The position numbers and the translations under genes are program-made. Below are positions 53,311-64,000 of a stretch of DNA of 64,000 bases, in pieces. The stretch is taken from assembly GCA_029721435.1 (NCBI GenBank), contig CM056583.1, positions 85,575,620 through 85,639,619 of the forward strand, in the 5' to 3' direction. Source of the stretch: Gymnothorax reevesii. Its lineage: Eukaryota > Chordata > Actinopteri > Anguilliformes > Muraenidae. Each line of letters begins with the position of its first letter. Within the stretch, counting starts at the first letter, position 1. The notes below the pieces were generated by a model that saw only the letters and a list, made by a program, of their open reading frames with translations, was not told where the DNA came from and did no database searches.

Positions 53311-53908
53311 TGGTTGCTTCCAACACAAATGGAAAAGTGACAGCTGGTGTTTTATCAGTGTTTTTAGTGTGCAGAGCGCATGCTCCCCATGTATTGTGTT
53401 GTTGTTTGCCTGTGTTTGACACCCTTGATGCAGTCACATGACTATCAGGATTCATTAAAGATTAAATGAAGGTGTCACAAAAGTGGGATGTTCTTAACGG
53501 AAAAACTGTGGACTCTGACTGCTGGCTGTTGCTTCGTTGATGGAGCTGGATCTTTTAGCACGAACTGTCCCCACAGGCATGAGACTAAGCAATGGCCGTG
53601 ACAGGACACAACGCCTTTCTGACATCAGTGTCATTAAGTTCTCACATGTCATTAAGTTCGTGTTTACTTTAGGGTTTGTGCATGAATCCAGCTAACGCCC
53701 TCAGTGTGGGAAGTGTCTCTCCTCTAATTAGAGATGTATGCTGACCTTATTGCTATTGTACCATCTTGACAGGCTTAAAGAATATATTAATATGCTAAGT
53801 CAAACTATGTTAATATGCCCATAAAAATGACATGGGGAAATGAATCAAACTCTTTTACTTCATTCGCAATGTTTTTCTGTTATTTAAAGACAGAAAAATG
53901 TATTTGCA
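53311..53908. other. Unassigned DNA
   Basis: No feature recognised. Confidence 0.4.
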
Positions 53909-53996
53909 ATGCGTGTGTGTGTGTGTGTGCGCGCGCGCACGTGTGCACAAGCATGTACCTGCGTTTGCGTGTGTGTATGTGTGTGCGTGCGTGTCT
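53909..53996. repeat. (TG)n/(CG)n alternating tract
   Basis: Strict purine-pyrimidine alternation for 41 bases (53909-53949), including GTGCGCGCGCGCAC, then interrupted TG repeats to 53996. Such tracts favour Z-DNA. Confidence 0.85.
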
Positions 53997-56479
53997 TTGT
54001 TTACAGACAGATGGGTGATAAATTACTGGAAAAATCTACGTCAACATAAATAAATAATCTTAGGTATTGGGCCTCCACCAGCTGCCAGATCAAATTCATC
54101 ATGCTTTGGCATAGAATCAAGAAATGTAAAACTTTACTGGAGATGGGATACCTTTCTTCCTAGAGATATTACCTCATGTGGTGTTTGCGCAGTGACGGAG
54201 AACGCTGTCTCACACGTTGTTTAAAAATCTCTCATATGAGTTCAGTTGGTTTGAGAGGTCTGGTGATCGTGAAGGTGGTGACATAATATGCTTAAGATCA
54301 TTTTCATACACATAAAACCATTCAGTGACCCCTTATGCTCTGTGGGGCTTGAGCCATTGCCATCCTTGAAGAGGTCACTCCCATCATGATATCAATGCTT
54401 CATCATAGGATATAAAGGTAATCACTCAGAATATCTCTGCACTGATTTGCTGTGACCCTCCCGTATTTGAGGGGATAAGTGGATCCAGACCAGGCCAGGG
54501 AAATTAACAGAAACAACTGCATTTGTTATGTTAGTCCGAGCATTTATTCAGGTTTTCCTTTTAATTTGTCACCCATCTAAATGTGTCCAGAAAGTATGTT
54601 TACATTTCAGACTAAAACACATTATATTGGGCTACTGCAGAGTGATTTTAGAAATGGCAAATAGCTTTTAGTCGACTTTCTTGCAGGGGAGCATGTAGCA
54701 AATGTCTTTGCACAACAGTATCCGGTCAGATATGACTAGTATGCCAAATCGGAGATAAATACAGATTTATACGTTGCCTCTCTGCATCTTGCTGCTGGCT
54801 GACAATTCTGTTAAATACATGACGCCGCCCCGAATTGCAAATAAAAGATATCATTCATTAAATAAAAAATTTGTCCAACAAGTTAACAAATGTTAACTCT
54901 GATAACAGTTTCTCTCAGAGTTAGTACTTTTCTTTTCTTAGAGTTAATAATAATAATTATTAACTATTCTCTGTCTTCATTTTCTAAGCTGTATGGATAT
55001 CAGAGTATGAGAGGTCAAAAACTAGACATCAGTGGGCTAGCATGCAGCAACATCAATCGTGTAGCACTATCGTGGCTAAACAGAGCCATATGTTCTTGTT
55101 TACAGGCAAATCACGCACATGCATCTCTCTTTGATCTGTGCTGGAGTTCATACCCCACTGAGCTAACTCAATGGGGAAGTAAAGAGACCAGGCTGGAGGT
55201 GTCTGGTTTTTAAAGGTGCCTGGAGACTGGAGCAGAGCCAGATCTGAGCTGACTCACAGTTCTGAGCGGTGAGTGTGCACAAGATGTTCTGCTCTGACCC
55301 AAATCCAGCCACCTATAGAGATCTGACTCACGATACCACCCTCTCGCACTTGCAAGGGGGCAGATGTCACTGTTTGATTATTTAACCCACTCATGCATTT
55401 GTTCTGCAAAGACGTTACAGTAAACTGTCACTGTCAGCGACCTGCATTCAAGACAATTGAATGAAGTGGTTGAGTCATAGCCAACATGAGAGATAATCCT
55501 CCTCATTTAGGATAAGAGAGAAGTATTATAGTGGATATTTTTTTTTTATTTTGTTATTCATTTATGAATTTAGGCCTGTGTTTAACAAATCAAATTATAC
55601 AACTCTAGGAAAAAACATTTAGGATTAAGAAAGTACATCGCAGAATTGTCTTGATAAAAAAAATAGCTTACATTCATGATAGTTGAGGGGAGAACTGGTA
55701 TCTATAAATGTGCATGAAGGTCAAGGTCACGTGACTGATTTGTTGTTTCTAAGTCTGCCTCTGCACTCCTCACAGCTGATTGGATGAACACACAAGAAGA
55801 ACAACCAATAAGCAGCTTCTAACAGTGTTTCATTTTTAGTATTTGCACCAAATGTCATTTGTTTGGCTGTATTGGATGTTAATCCATCTGTTCACTCCAA
55901 CAAGTTAATGACCGACAGAAGTAGACTGTACATAACAACAATTTGAGCCACATTGAAATTTTTTTTCCTGAAAAACTTGTCCAATTTTTCAAATTAACAT
56001 CTATTTTTCCCTAAACCTTTCTACTGATATTACGGTCTTGTACTCATCCTTACATGGTCTGTTAAATGTTTTACCGTTTCCAGACTTGGGGATGACTCTT
56101 ATATGCACCTCTGGCACAACTGTGGACAAAGGCTTCTAAAATAATTCTGCCTTTTCATATTTCAACATGTTGTTCTCACTGAAAGACTTACAATTTTGAG
56201 TTGAATTGACAACTTAGAACAGGCTGAAATAAGAGATGGCGCAGCATTACAGTGAAAGCTATTTCGTTTAGGTCTGTCCTGCTCCCAAAAAAGGTCCAGC
56301 ACTCCATGCATTAGAGACAAATGATTCTATCTTGTCAGGATTATAAATGACATCAGACTATTTCTTAAACACTGCAGGTTTCTGTCCCTCTTCCAGCAAA
56401 CAGGCTAAATAAATAAATAAAAGAAACAAACAAACAGTGCCGTCTCTTGAGCAATGTTTAATGAAAGTTGTATTACTAT
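53997..56479. other. Unassigned DNA, about 2.5 kb
   Basis: No gene or recognised repeat; an AATAATAAT stretch near 54944-54960 and a poly-T run at 55538-55547. Confidence 0.4.
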
Positions 56480-56540
56480 TTATAATAATAATAATTATTT
56501 TTTAAAATATTATTATTATTACTATTATTATTATTATATT
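56480..56540. repeat. (TTA)n microsatellite, interrupted
   Basis: AATAATAAT then ATTATTATTATTACTATTAT; low complexity. Confidence 0.9.
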
Positions 56541-57869
56541 TCTCCATTCATTGCTTTAAATCATGGAATTTTCCTCACCCATGTTATTGTCTTCAGTGTG
56601 GACCGTGACCTGAGCATTGGCCGGCTCCCATTGTCAGCTTGTTTGTTTGGTTACCATGGCGATCTGCATCAGTAGCATAACGAGCGCACCGCAGAGACTG
56701 AAAATTTGCAGCTTGGTCAGTGGAGCAAAATGCTGCTGTAATGAATTTCCTTGTGTGTTCATTCACAGACCTTCTGAGGACATTCTGCACTGAGAGAAAA
56801 AGAAACCACAATCTCAACGCCAAATCGCCCACAACATCCTCACCGTACCCACGCCTTCTCTGTTTACATTTTCACGTGGCGGTACCGCCATGTTGAAGTC
56901 TGAGCAACTCCTTTAAGTAGAGAGTGTCCTTCCCATCTCACTCTCCCTTGCAGGAAGCAAGACAGTGGAAAAGACGCTGTATATGACGCAACAGGTATAT
57001 TTGTTGTCATGGTGCGTCTCAAAGATCACGCACGTGTCTATACTCTCTCAATTTTGATGAATTCCAGCTCTCACCTAAAATTATAGTTAATGATATCAAG
57101 TGACTTGCATAAGCATGGGAATTTGTGCTAATGTAGGCTGGAATAGAGTTGTGTTGATGGAGATCGGTACAGGATAAAGAGGAGCCCCGAGCAACGAGAT
57201 TCAGGGTGGGGCGAACCTCTCTTCTTAGTCATAAAGGCCGTTTTGAGTCCCCTTCGGTTTTGTGGAGTCGTAGAGTGAGAGAAGAATATAAGGGAATGAG
57301 AGGAAGAGGTGGTAAATGAGATAGACCAGGATTGTAGAATGAAGGTGGTATGAGTAGGCTGGTTGACTGTGACGTGCACGAATGGAGTGACGTTTTAGGT
57401 ACGGTCTGGTTCACTTACCCACGGTTAGATAACTCCATTTAAGAGCAGTGCTCGCCTCAGCCACGAGAAAGCCTTCACATGGACACTCAGTGGTGATGTG
57501 CTAGTGGCAAGGGAGCAGTTTGGGAACGGACCAAAGAGTCTACAAAATAGACGGCAACTGTCAGTTTAAGTGGAGTAGAGGGGTATTTTATGACGTGAAA
57601 TTTGGAATTTGCTAGATAACAATGGCAAATGAGTCCTGGATGAGAGTTTGTTTACTTCAGTCCTTGTTCAAGGTTTGGCAGCATCCCACTTTGCTTAACT
57701 TGATAAAAACCACCAGATCGTTCGCACTCCTGGCAAAAAAAATTCTTTATGTTTGGGCTGATATGGTGAGGGCTGTGCTTTAGGCACAATCTAAGTGAGT
57801 ACATTTCCGGAAACTAGAGGATGTCGCCTTTCAAATGAGGCCTACCACATGCATTTTTTTGGAAAAAAT
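56541..57869. other. Unassigned DNA
   Basis: No recognised gene or family. The stretch 57130-57420 is purine-rich (GAGAGAAGAATA, GAGGAAGAGG) with short minus-strand frames. Confidence 0.4.
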
Positions 57870-57942
57870 TGAAGCACTGATTACTAAAACCCCTCAAGTC
57901 AAGTCAAGTGTGACTTATGGGGTTTTAGTAATAGGTGCTTCA
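57870..57942 (+). mobile_element. Palindromic mini-element, copy C
   Basis: TGAAGCACTGATTAC at the left and GTAATAGGTGCTTCA at the right, with a 9-base loop. It has two AAGTC units plus AAGTG, one fewer than copies A and B, which accounts for its being five bases shorter than copy B. Flanked by AAT on the left and ATT on the right. Confidence 0.85.
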
Positions 57943-59296
57943 ATTGCTTGTTGGAAAATTTTCATTTGGGAACATCAAAAAAACAAAATTTAAAAAATGT
58001 TGGACTCTAAAAGGTCATCTTGGTAATACTGCAATGCGGAATACCACCCTGGTAAAATGTTTTAGATCCTGCAATTACATCAAAGGACACTCATAAAAAA
58101 CGTTGTAAAGTTATTTGGAAAGCACGGTTTAAAAGGTTTAAGTAAGAAAAGAGACAGTGGGAAATGTGTTAACTGTGCTCTCCACACCCTGATGGCATTT
58201 CACTTTCCACCAGTGCTCTGGGTTTCCCACATCTTCTGTTATTTTTCCATGAGCGCTTCTTTTTGGCTCGAGCGCCGCACGCTACACGCCGATCTGGTTC
58301 GCTTCCACTTCACGTGACAGAAGGGGAGTCTTTTGACTCAGCGGAGTCAACATTGTAGTACTCACACAGTTTGCAGTGTCTTTTGTCAGATGAATTATCA
58401 CTTGCTCTCTCAAGAGCATTGTAAAGACGGAACATGTGATGATGTGTTTGAAGAAATACTTATCCCCCCGGCCAAACATTTGGGTCTTCCCAAGCCAATA
58501 ATGCTATGTGCCATATACCAGAACAGACTGCTCTCTGCTTTAATGGAAAGCAAATGGAAAAGCAGTTTTTGATACTTTCATTACTGAGGCAAATAGGACA
58601 ACAAATTGAACCTCTCATTAACAGAAGGATTAAGCTTCATATCAGGAAAATGATGTTGACGTTGTTCTATTTTTCAAAGCTGCTCGACAGAAGGTCAGAT
58701 GAGTAATGCTGTGTTTGGAAAATTCTTTCTGTGATTCAGTCATACCACTCCAATTAAAACACAGCTAGGGAAAGTGCAAGTGCTATGAAAGTCATACAAA
58801 CTTGTCTCTCATTTTTTGCATTTCTGGAGGTACTGTAATTAATACTCCCATTGGAAATGCACACGTTTGACTGTAAAATGTAAAAAATGACATTTTCATG
58901 CATGTCAACTTACACGGAATGCCGTAAGTTATTTTCCTCCATTTGCACAGCTTTTTTAATCACAAAAGAACTTTGTTCAGAACAGTAATTGTTGGAAGCT
59001 ATTCATTTTGACAATGAACAGAAGTGTCAATTGCAAATGCGCAAACACAACAAAAATTGTCAAGAGGAGCTTAGTTCCTGAGGCTGAGCAGCATTGGCTA
59101 TTATTGGACGGAATGATAAGGATATGAATATGAATATGAGATTTACGATTTTGGTCAAGATTTTCACAGAGTGGAACGAAATCAAGGATTAGAGACATGC
59201 TCGTTTGTAACACTGGCACGAGCATGGACATTTTTACTGTCCTGTATGAGGCTTTGAGTTTTTTTGTTTATATGCTTGAAAGCTTTTATAAGCTTT
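57943..59296. other. Unassigned DNA, possible conserved stretch
   Basis: 58330-58900 is unique-looking and repeat-free (for example TTACTGAGGCAAATAGGACA and TTAAGCTTCATATCAGG), in the style of a vertebrate conserved non-coding element. No gene was recognised. Confidence 0.25.
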
Positions 59297-59763
59297 AAAA
59301 AATATTTTAATTAAATTTTCATACCTCATTTAAAATTTAATCAATAAGAAAGTTTCATTAGAAAAAAAAAAACTTTTAAAAAATCTTATGGATTTTTAAA
59401 GGATTTTACAAATATGAATTGAAGGTAATACAGGTGGGATTTCGAAGAGGTTGACATAGATGCATTTTTTCAACCAACATAAATTCATTAACTCAACAAA
59501 GTACATAATATTCTCCTTATTTAGGCCTATTAATCTCAAAATAGGCTTTAAAAAATATTTTTAGAAATTTTTCACGCCTAATTAAAAATCTCATCAAAAA
59601 GTTTCATTAAAAAAATAATTTTAAAAAATCTTATGGATTATTAAAGGATTTTACAGATACTTACTGAAGGTAATGCAGTCAGGATTCCGAAGGGCTCGAT
59701 TCACAACTAATATAAATTCTTTAACTCTCCATAGTGTATAACATCCTCCTTATTTAGGCCTGT
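59297..59763. repeat. Diverged tandem duplication, unit about 240 bp
   Basis: Unit 1 is about 59297-59530 and unit 2 about 59547-59763. Shared landmarks: GCTTTAAAAAATATTTT, AAGTTTCATTA, TCTTATGGATT (offset 245), AAGGATTTTACA, and CTCCTTATTTAGGCCT (offset 233). The units differ by many substitutions and small gaps. Confidence 0.8.
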
Positions 59764-60181
59764 ATTTTTTTGTATGATTGGATGTTTTACCAGGCATGAA
59801 ATCAAATAAAAAAGCGGAGATTAATAAACAAACTCCTTAAATTTGTGACTAAGTGTTTGAACCAAGCCGGAAAAAAAAATTGTCGGAGGTCAGTGAAATC
59901 ACTTGAAAGACAGTGGTGCATTATATCAGACAAGCCCATTGAGGCAATGAGCTTTCACAGAGAATGTGGTGTTCAGCTGGAGGTAGACTGGAAATTAGGT
60001 GTTCAAAATAATGGTGGCTATTCATGGGCTACCCTGGCCTGAAAAACATCAGGGTGAATTACAGCAACAGATGTTGCTTTTTGACCCTTTCATTGCTTAT
60101 TACTCGAAAGCTGGTGCTAAATCGGGTTCTTTCAATTCAGTATGCTACCTCTGAAGTTAGAGGGCACACACCCCAGCTGCT

Positions 60182-60250
60182 AAATTTTCACTTCTCATGC
60201 AAATAGTAACTTATTTTTTAAGATACTATTTGCTTGACAAGTGAAAATTT
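60182..60250. repeat. Long hairpin with ATGCAAAT in its stem
   Basis: AAATTTTCACTT ... GCAAATAGTA, a 15-base loop, TACTATTTGC ... AAGTGAAAATTT. Two stem blocks of 10 and 12 bp are separated by a five-base internal loop. An octamer ATGCAAAT lies in the left arm (60197-60204). Confidence 0.7.
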
Positions 60251-60499
60251 TCTAATTCCATTGGCAAGCTAATCCAAATTACCTCAAATCAGGACAAATT
60301 TTTTGTCTTACGAAGAAAAATTGTGATAGAAATTAGTTTTCTAAGTCTTAAAAGAAGTAAATTCATCTTACTAGTATTTTCATCTTTCATCTTTCATTTT
60401 GGCATAAACATTAACTTCTGCCAGCCCTGTTGAACCTAAGAATTGATCCTGTCTGGCAATGTGAAGTAGGCAAAAAGCATTGAATGGTGCTGCAATATA

Positions 60500-60880
60500 A
60501 AGAAATTCAAGAACAGATGAGAAACAAAGTTGTTGTCGTCAATCAGTCCTGAAAGGTTTACAGAGCCATTGCTATGGCTCTGGGACTCTAGCGAACCATA
60601 GCAAGAGGCAATATCTACAAATAGCGAAAACTTGGAACTGCTGTGAACCTTCCCAGGAGTGGCTGGCCTACCAAAGTTCCTGTAAGAGCACACAGAAGAC
60701 CCGTCCATGGGCTCAGAAAGCAACCCAGACTAACAGCTAAAAAACTCCGCACTTCAGCCTCAGTTAAGGTCAGTGTTCATGATTACACAATAAAACCGAA
60801 AAAATGGCATCAATGGGAGAGCTTCAAAGGAAAAAAAACTACTGCTGATCAAAAGGAACACAGTGGCTTGTCCCACATTT
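60500..60880 (+). pseudogene. Tc1-like transposase, N-terminal half, degraded
   Basis: The broken frame reads EQMRNKVVVVNQS, then AIAMALGL, then VNLPRSGWPTKVPVRAHRR and RKQPRLTAKKLRTSASVKVS. This is the two-part helix-turn-helix region and GRPR-like hinge (here SGWPTK) of a common fish Tc1 family. It fades out after KEHSGLSH, before the catalytic domain. Several stops make it a relic. It is a different Tc1 family from the copies at 17802 and 38606. Confidence 0.8.
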
Positions 60881-62263
60881 GCCCCATAATTATTCTTCAC
60901 ACAGGTGATATAGGTTTTGAGTCATTCTTTAGGCCCTATTCTGGCAATGTAAATGTTAATAGTAAATGCAAGTGCTATCAGTATCGCATAAAAACAAAAC
61001 TGGGCATGACTATCTCCATCTCAGAAATTTTGTGACAGGAGGTGATAATACAGTTGTCGCACTGTTGTCAATAGGACTGGACTAAGACAAAATAATTGCT
61101 GCTAGATGTGATGGGAGTTTGGTCCCATCAAGGCCAATCAGATTAGCCACTATCTTTCCCTTTAAAGCTGGCAATTTGTTGGGTGATGAACGAGCATCTA
61201 ACTTGTGTTAATGCTGCATTTTTCGGTCCCCTGAAACCGCACTTCAGTGTCCTAATGTGCTGAGGTATTTGGGGGAATGGAGGCTGAAACCCCCTCATCA
61301 CTAATAAAACCCCTAAAAATATATTGGCACCCCCTTTTATAATCGTTCTGTGAAATAAAAAGCTGAAAAAAGTGGAGGTTGTTTCTGTTGTTTCCTGGTT
61401 GAGTAAGGACATGATCGTCATTGCCGAAATGTGCACTGCGCACATTTTAGCCTTGCCATCTGGGTTTCAGTGTTTTAACCTACTTCAAGAAGCCACATTT
61501 GTTGAAGAGCAGCGTCCTTGATAGGAAACTGGTGAAATACATTAGGTGAATCAGACAAGTTTAAGTTATTACAGCACGGAAAATAACAAGTCCACACCAT
61601 TTTATTCTGCATTTTCCTGTCTGACTATAAACTTATTTCTCTGTGTGTAGCTCTCTCAGGTCGCGACAGTCGACATACAAGCTTGTTACCTTTGAAACAA
61701 GAGATAGTCAGCGCGCAGTGATACTAAGAGAGAAAAAATATTGGTGAGTGATTGTGAAGTATGAGTCATTCACTGACCACAGTTTTGTGACAAAAATATA
61801 TTACTCTTTAAAACACATTGTTTCGGGAAGCAAAACTTTTTTATTTTTGCAACCAGAAATCCAGACATATTAACAAAAAAAAAAAAAAAAACACCTTTCA
61901 TGCACTGCACAGCTAAAGAGTATTTCATACAACGTCATGGCAAAAAAAAAAGTCCTGAATCTGTGGGAGCAGGTCGCTATGTGGTGGGCTAAACAGTTCA
62001 GCTGTGCTCAGGGTGGGAAAAACCTTCCCAAGAAATCTGCATTTTGTGTTTACTCCTGTTGTATTTGTCTCGTATTAAAATTAGTTGTATGGACTGGCAC
62101 ATATCAATGTAACATACAAGCCAACACTGAGATCCGAGAGAACCCCACAGCTCTTAACTAATTATATAACTAATTATAATAAATAGCGGCATACATCAAT
62201 GGCCAGGCACAGGTCACTGTGCAAGGGCAAAGGTTAAATCTACTCATGTTCTTTTTATAATGG
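60881..62263. other. Unassigned DNA
   Basis: A poly-A run of about 17 at 61875-61891. No gene recognised. Confidence 0.4.
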
Positions 62264-62442
62264 GGGGGATTTTCTCTTTTTATTGGATAGTTACACAATG
62301 GAGAGAGACACGAAGGTTTGGGAGAAGAATGGGGGAAGACATGCGGCGAATGACCCGAGCCGGAATCGAATGCGGGTCGCCGTGGGAAGGACACAGCCCT
62401 TATGGTGCGCGCGCTTAGACCGATGAGCCACCGGGTGCGTCC
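62264..62442 (-). mobile_element. tRNA-derived SINE, minus strand
   Basis: On the minus strand it begins GGACGCACCCGGTGGCTCAT, with box A-type GTGGCTCATCGGTCTAAG (62414-62431), box B-type GCATTCGATTCC (62361-62372), then CGGGTCATTCGCCGCATGTC and TTCCCCCATTCTTCTCCC, ending CCAATAAAAAGAGAAAA. Both Pol III promoter boxes are recognisable, and the head looks like a tRNA. About 180 bp, a typical compact fish SINE. Confidence 0.85.
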
Positions 62443-62765
62443 TCCTCTTACGATTCTTATGTTGCGGATCTACCCTCACAGGGAATCTGGATCAAATTGT
62501 AAGCTGCTGTGCTTATTACTTTTGGAAATACAGCCCTTACATTATTTTAAAGTTCAAGGTCAGTGTGCCAAGGTCAAATGGTCAAATCCACTAATGACTC
62601 TCACAATGCGCACCTATCCCTCAAAAAGAACCCACACACCAAATTTGAAGCTCCTGTGGCCAACACGTTCGGAGGTTTGACCAGGACAAATTATGGAGTC
62701 GCCGCCCATCCAAACGTCACAGAGCATAACAACACCCTATCAGCCCATAAAGGCTGTGGGGTAAT
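62443..62765. other. Unassigned DNA
   Basis: Phrases such as TTCAAGGTCAGTGTGCCAAG and CACACACCAAATTTGAAGCT resemble bodies of the hairpin-ended repeats, but no hairpin end is seen. Confidence 0.35.
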
Positions 62766-62816
62766 AAGCAAAAATAAAAGAAATTAGTAAGGGGGCAAAT
62801 ACTTTGTCACAGCACT
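62766..62816 (-). mobile_element. Orphan Tc1-like terminal repeat, second copy
   Basis: AAATTAGTAAGGGGGCAAAT then ACTTTGTCACAGCACTT at 62781-62817 is the same Tc1 end as at 25261-25299, with a decayed outermost tip. Confidence 0.6.
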
Positions 62817-62817
62817 T

Positions 62818-64000
62818 CAAATTTTTAGCAATCAAATAGTATACAGTTTATGCAATTGAGGTGAGATGCTGGCAGAGCCCTGTATGGAAAATGAGACCAT
62901 AGTCCTTATTGCTTAAATACGTTAAATACGTTGTATTTCAGCACGATCACCATTGATGGTCCTGGTGCACAGCTGATACCTGTGCTGCACAGGAGATTTT
63001 CTGCACGATAGTCAGGTGACGCTTGGGATAAAGTGATGATTGGCCGTCCACACTCTTCTGTCCAACTTGGCTACCTACAAACCCATCTGTGATCAGATCC
63101 CCTGGAGGAATCTCGCACAAATTTGGCTTGGGACTAATGCTGAATCATTCAAGATGGTGGTGTAGATCAATACATTAAGTACACAGCCCACGGTCCACAG
63201 CATTCTGAGGTCTGGAAAAGGGCTTTATAACGCTGGTCCTGGAATTTTTAAATGGACAACTCTGGACTGGAGGTCTTCTGATGACCTATTTTGGAATAGA
63301 TTGACTTATATTACTATTATTCCTGTGAGTCTGAATGTAGAATGTGCCATTTTGTAGCAGAGCACACCACAAAATGGTTTCTCTTAGCTTGAAACAGTTT
63401 CCATCCTTGCAGTGTTTTACAGGGAAAAACAGGACCACAGCCCTTGCTTTAGGCAGTTTACAAAGAACTGGCTCATAATATTTCTTTTGCATGTCAGACA
63501 AAATTACATATACTCATGCAATAGACTGCTCATTTTTTCACTCACCAGGAATGCATATTCAGTTTGTGCTTTGCATGAATATTTAAATATGATCTGAATA
63601 ACCGGGGAACTTGTTTCAGTGTTCAGAATTCCTGCTTAGTGCACTTCAGTTTTTCTTTTATACTACCACTGACTATAATGTTCAAAGTATGCTTGCTTTT
63701 CTCCGTCCATCCCAGATAAAACTCTGCTCAGGAACCTAGACCAAAGCAAATAATCTTGCTGCATATTTAAATTCCTAACATGCGTCGGTTATCGCTTTGT
63801 TAAGAGCATAGAGCTGCTGAGCTTGAGTTTTACCCTTCTGACCAAAACAAGGGCCTCCTCTTTTCCACGGGGGTTGAGCCCAGTCTGGCTTGTGTGCAGA
63901 AAACGTGCAAGAGCCAGGGGTCCTGCTGCCGCTCTCCACTTCAAACGCTGTAACCCGAGTCCCTTCGCAACTCCACAATAAATCAAATAAATCATGCGAG
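62818..64000. other. Unassigned DNA to the window end
   Basis: No gene or recognised repeat. Confidence 0.4.

Noticed and set aside
1..64000. Host protein-coding exons
   Set aside because: I looked for conserved protein stretches with splice borders on both strands and found only transposon-derived ones; very short exons cannot be excluded by eye.

Overview
This window is eukaryotic and almost certainly from a ray-finned (teleost-type) fish. I found no intron-containing host gene, rRNA or tRNA gene, or bacterial feature. What it holds is a dense, layered set of fish-type transposable elements: Tc1-like transposons, hAT and TA-flanked MITEs, V-SINEs and another tRNA-derived SINE, L2-like LINEs, a chromovirus and a Gmr1-like LTR element. 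These sit in AT-rich non-coding DNA with microsatellites and some stretches that look like conserved non-coding sequence. It reads as a gene desert or a very large intron. Family assignments are from memory of these families; no database search was run.

The main feature is a complete LTR retrotransposon at 5866-11920. Two 473-bp LTRs with no difference visible by eye flank one uninterrupted gag-pol frame (ATG at 6455, stop ending at 11314). Its domain order is Gag - zinc knuckle - protease - integrase - reverse transcriptase - RNase H. Integrase before RT is the hallmark of the Gmr1 group of Ty3/gypsy elements, first described from Atlantic cod. It has a 4-bp CCAG target duplication, a tRNA-Pro-like primer site split by three bases, a polypurine tract, a SCAN-like capsid domain, a full CTCF core match in each LTR, and one odd residue in the protease active site (DTE where DTG is usual).

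The most novel-looking signal is a 73-79 bp palindromic element present three times (23577-23657, 37473-37550, 57870-57942). One copy splits a conserved RNase H reading frame of the degraded chromovirus. Another splits one of two copies of a ~526-bp TA-flanked MITE (11976-12502 and 37130-37734). The window therefore supplies empty-site comparisons that define its ends. The loop carries AAGTC pentamers whose number differs between copies.

Layout. 1-1860: Tc1 relic, LINE 3' end, hairpin-ended repeat, GC-rich stretch, CA repeat. 1860-5865: mostly unassigned, with a possible conserved block near 3000-3570. 5866-12502: Gmr1-like element, then the MITE. 12503-21003: microsatellites, a foldback MITE, a Tc1 relic, a probable solo LTR, hAT and SINE relics. 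21900-25175: degraded chromovirus on the minus strand, split by an 877-bp insertion with a 15-bp target duplication and a G-rich minisatellite. 25200-33404: Tc1 end, hairpin-ended repeat, possible conserved DNA, V-SINE, L2-like LINE. 33405-40617: repeat motifs, the second MITE copy, an isolated integrase exon-like fragment, an internally deleted Tc1 element and a hAT MITE. 40618-47790: mostly unassigned, then LTR-like, hairpin-ended and V-SINE sequence. 47790-64000: unassigned blocks with minisatellites, a LINE RT fragment, a foldback MITE, Z-DNA-prone repeats, a tandem duplication, a Tc1 relic and a SINE.
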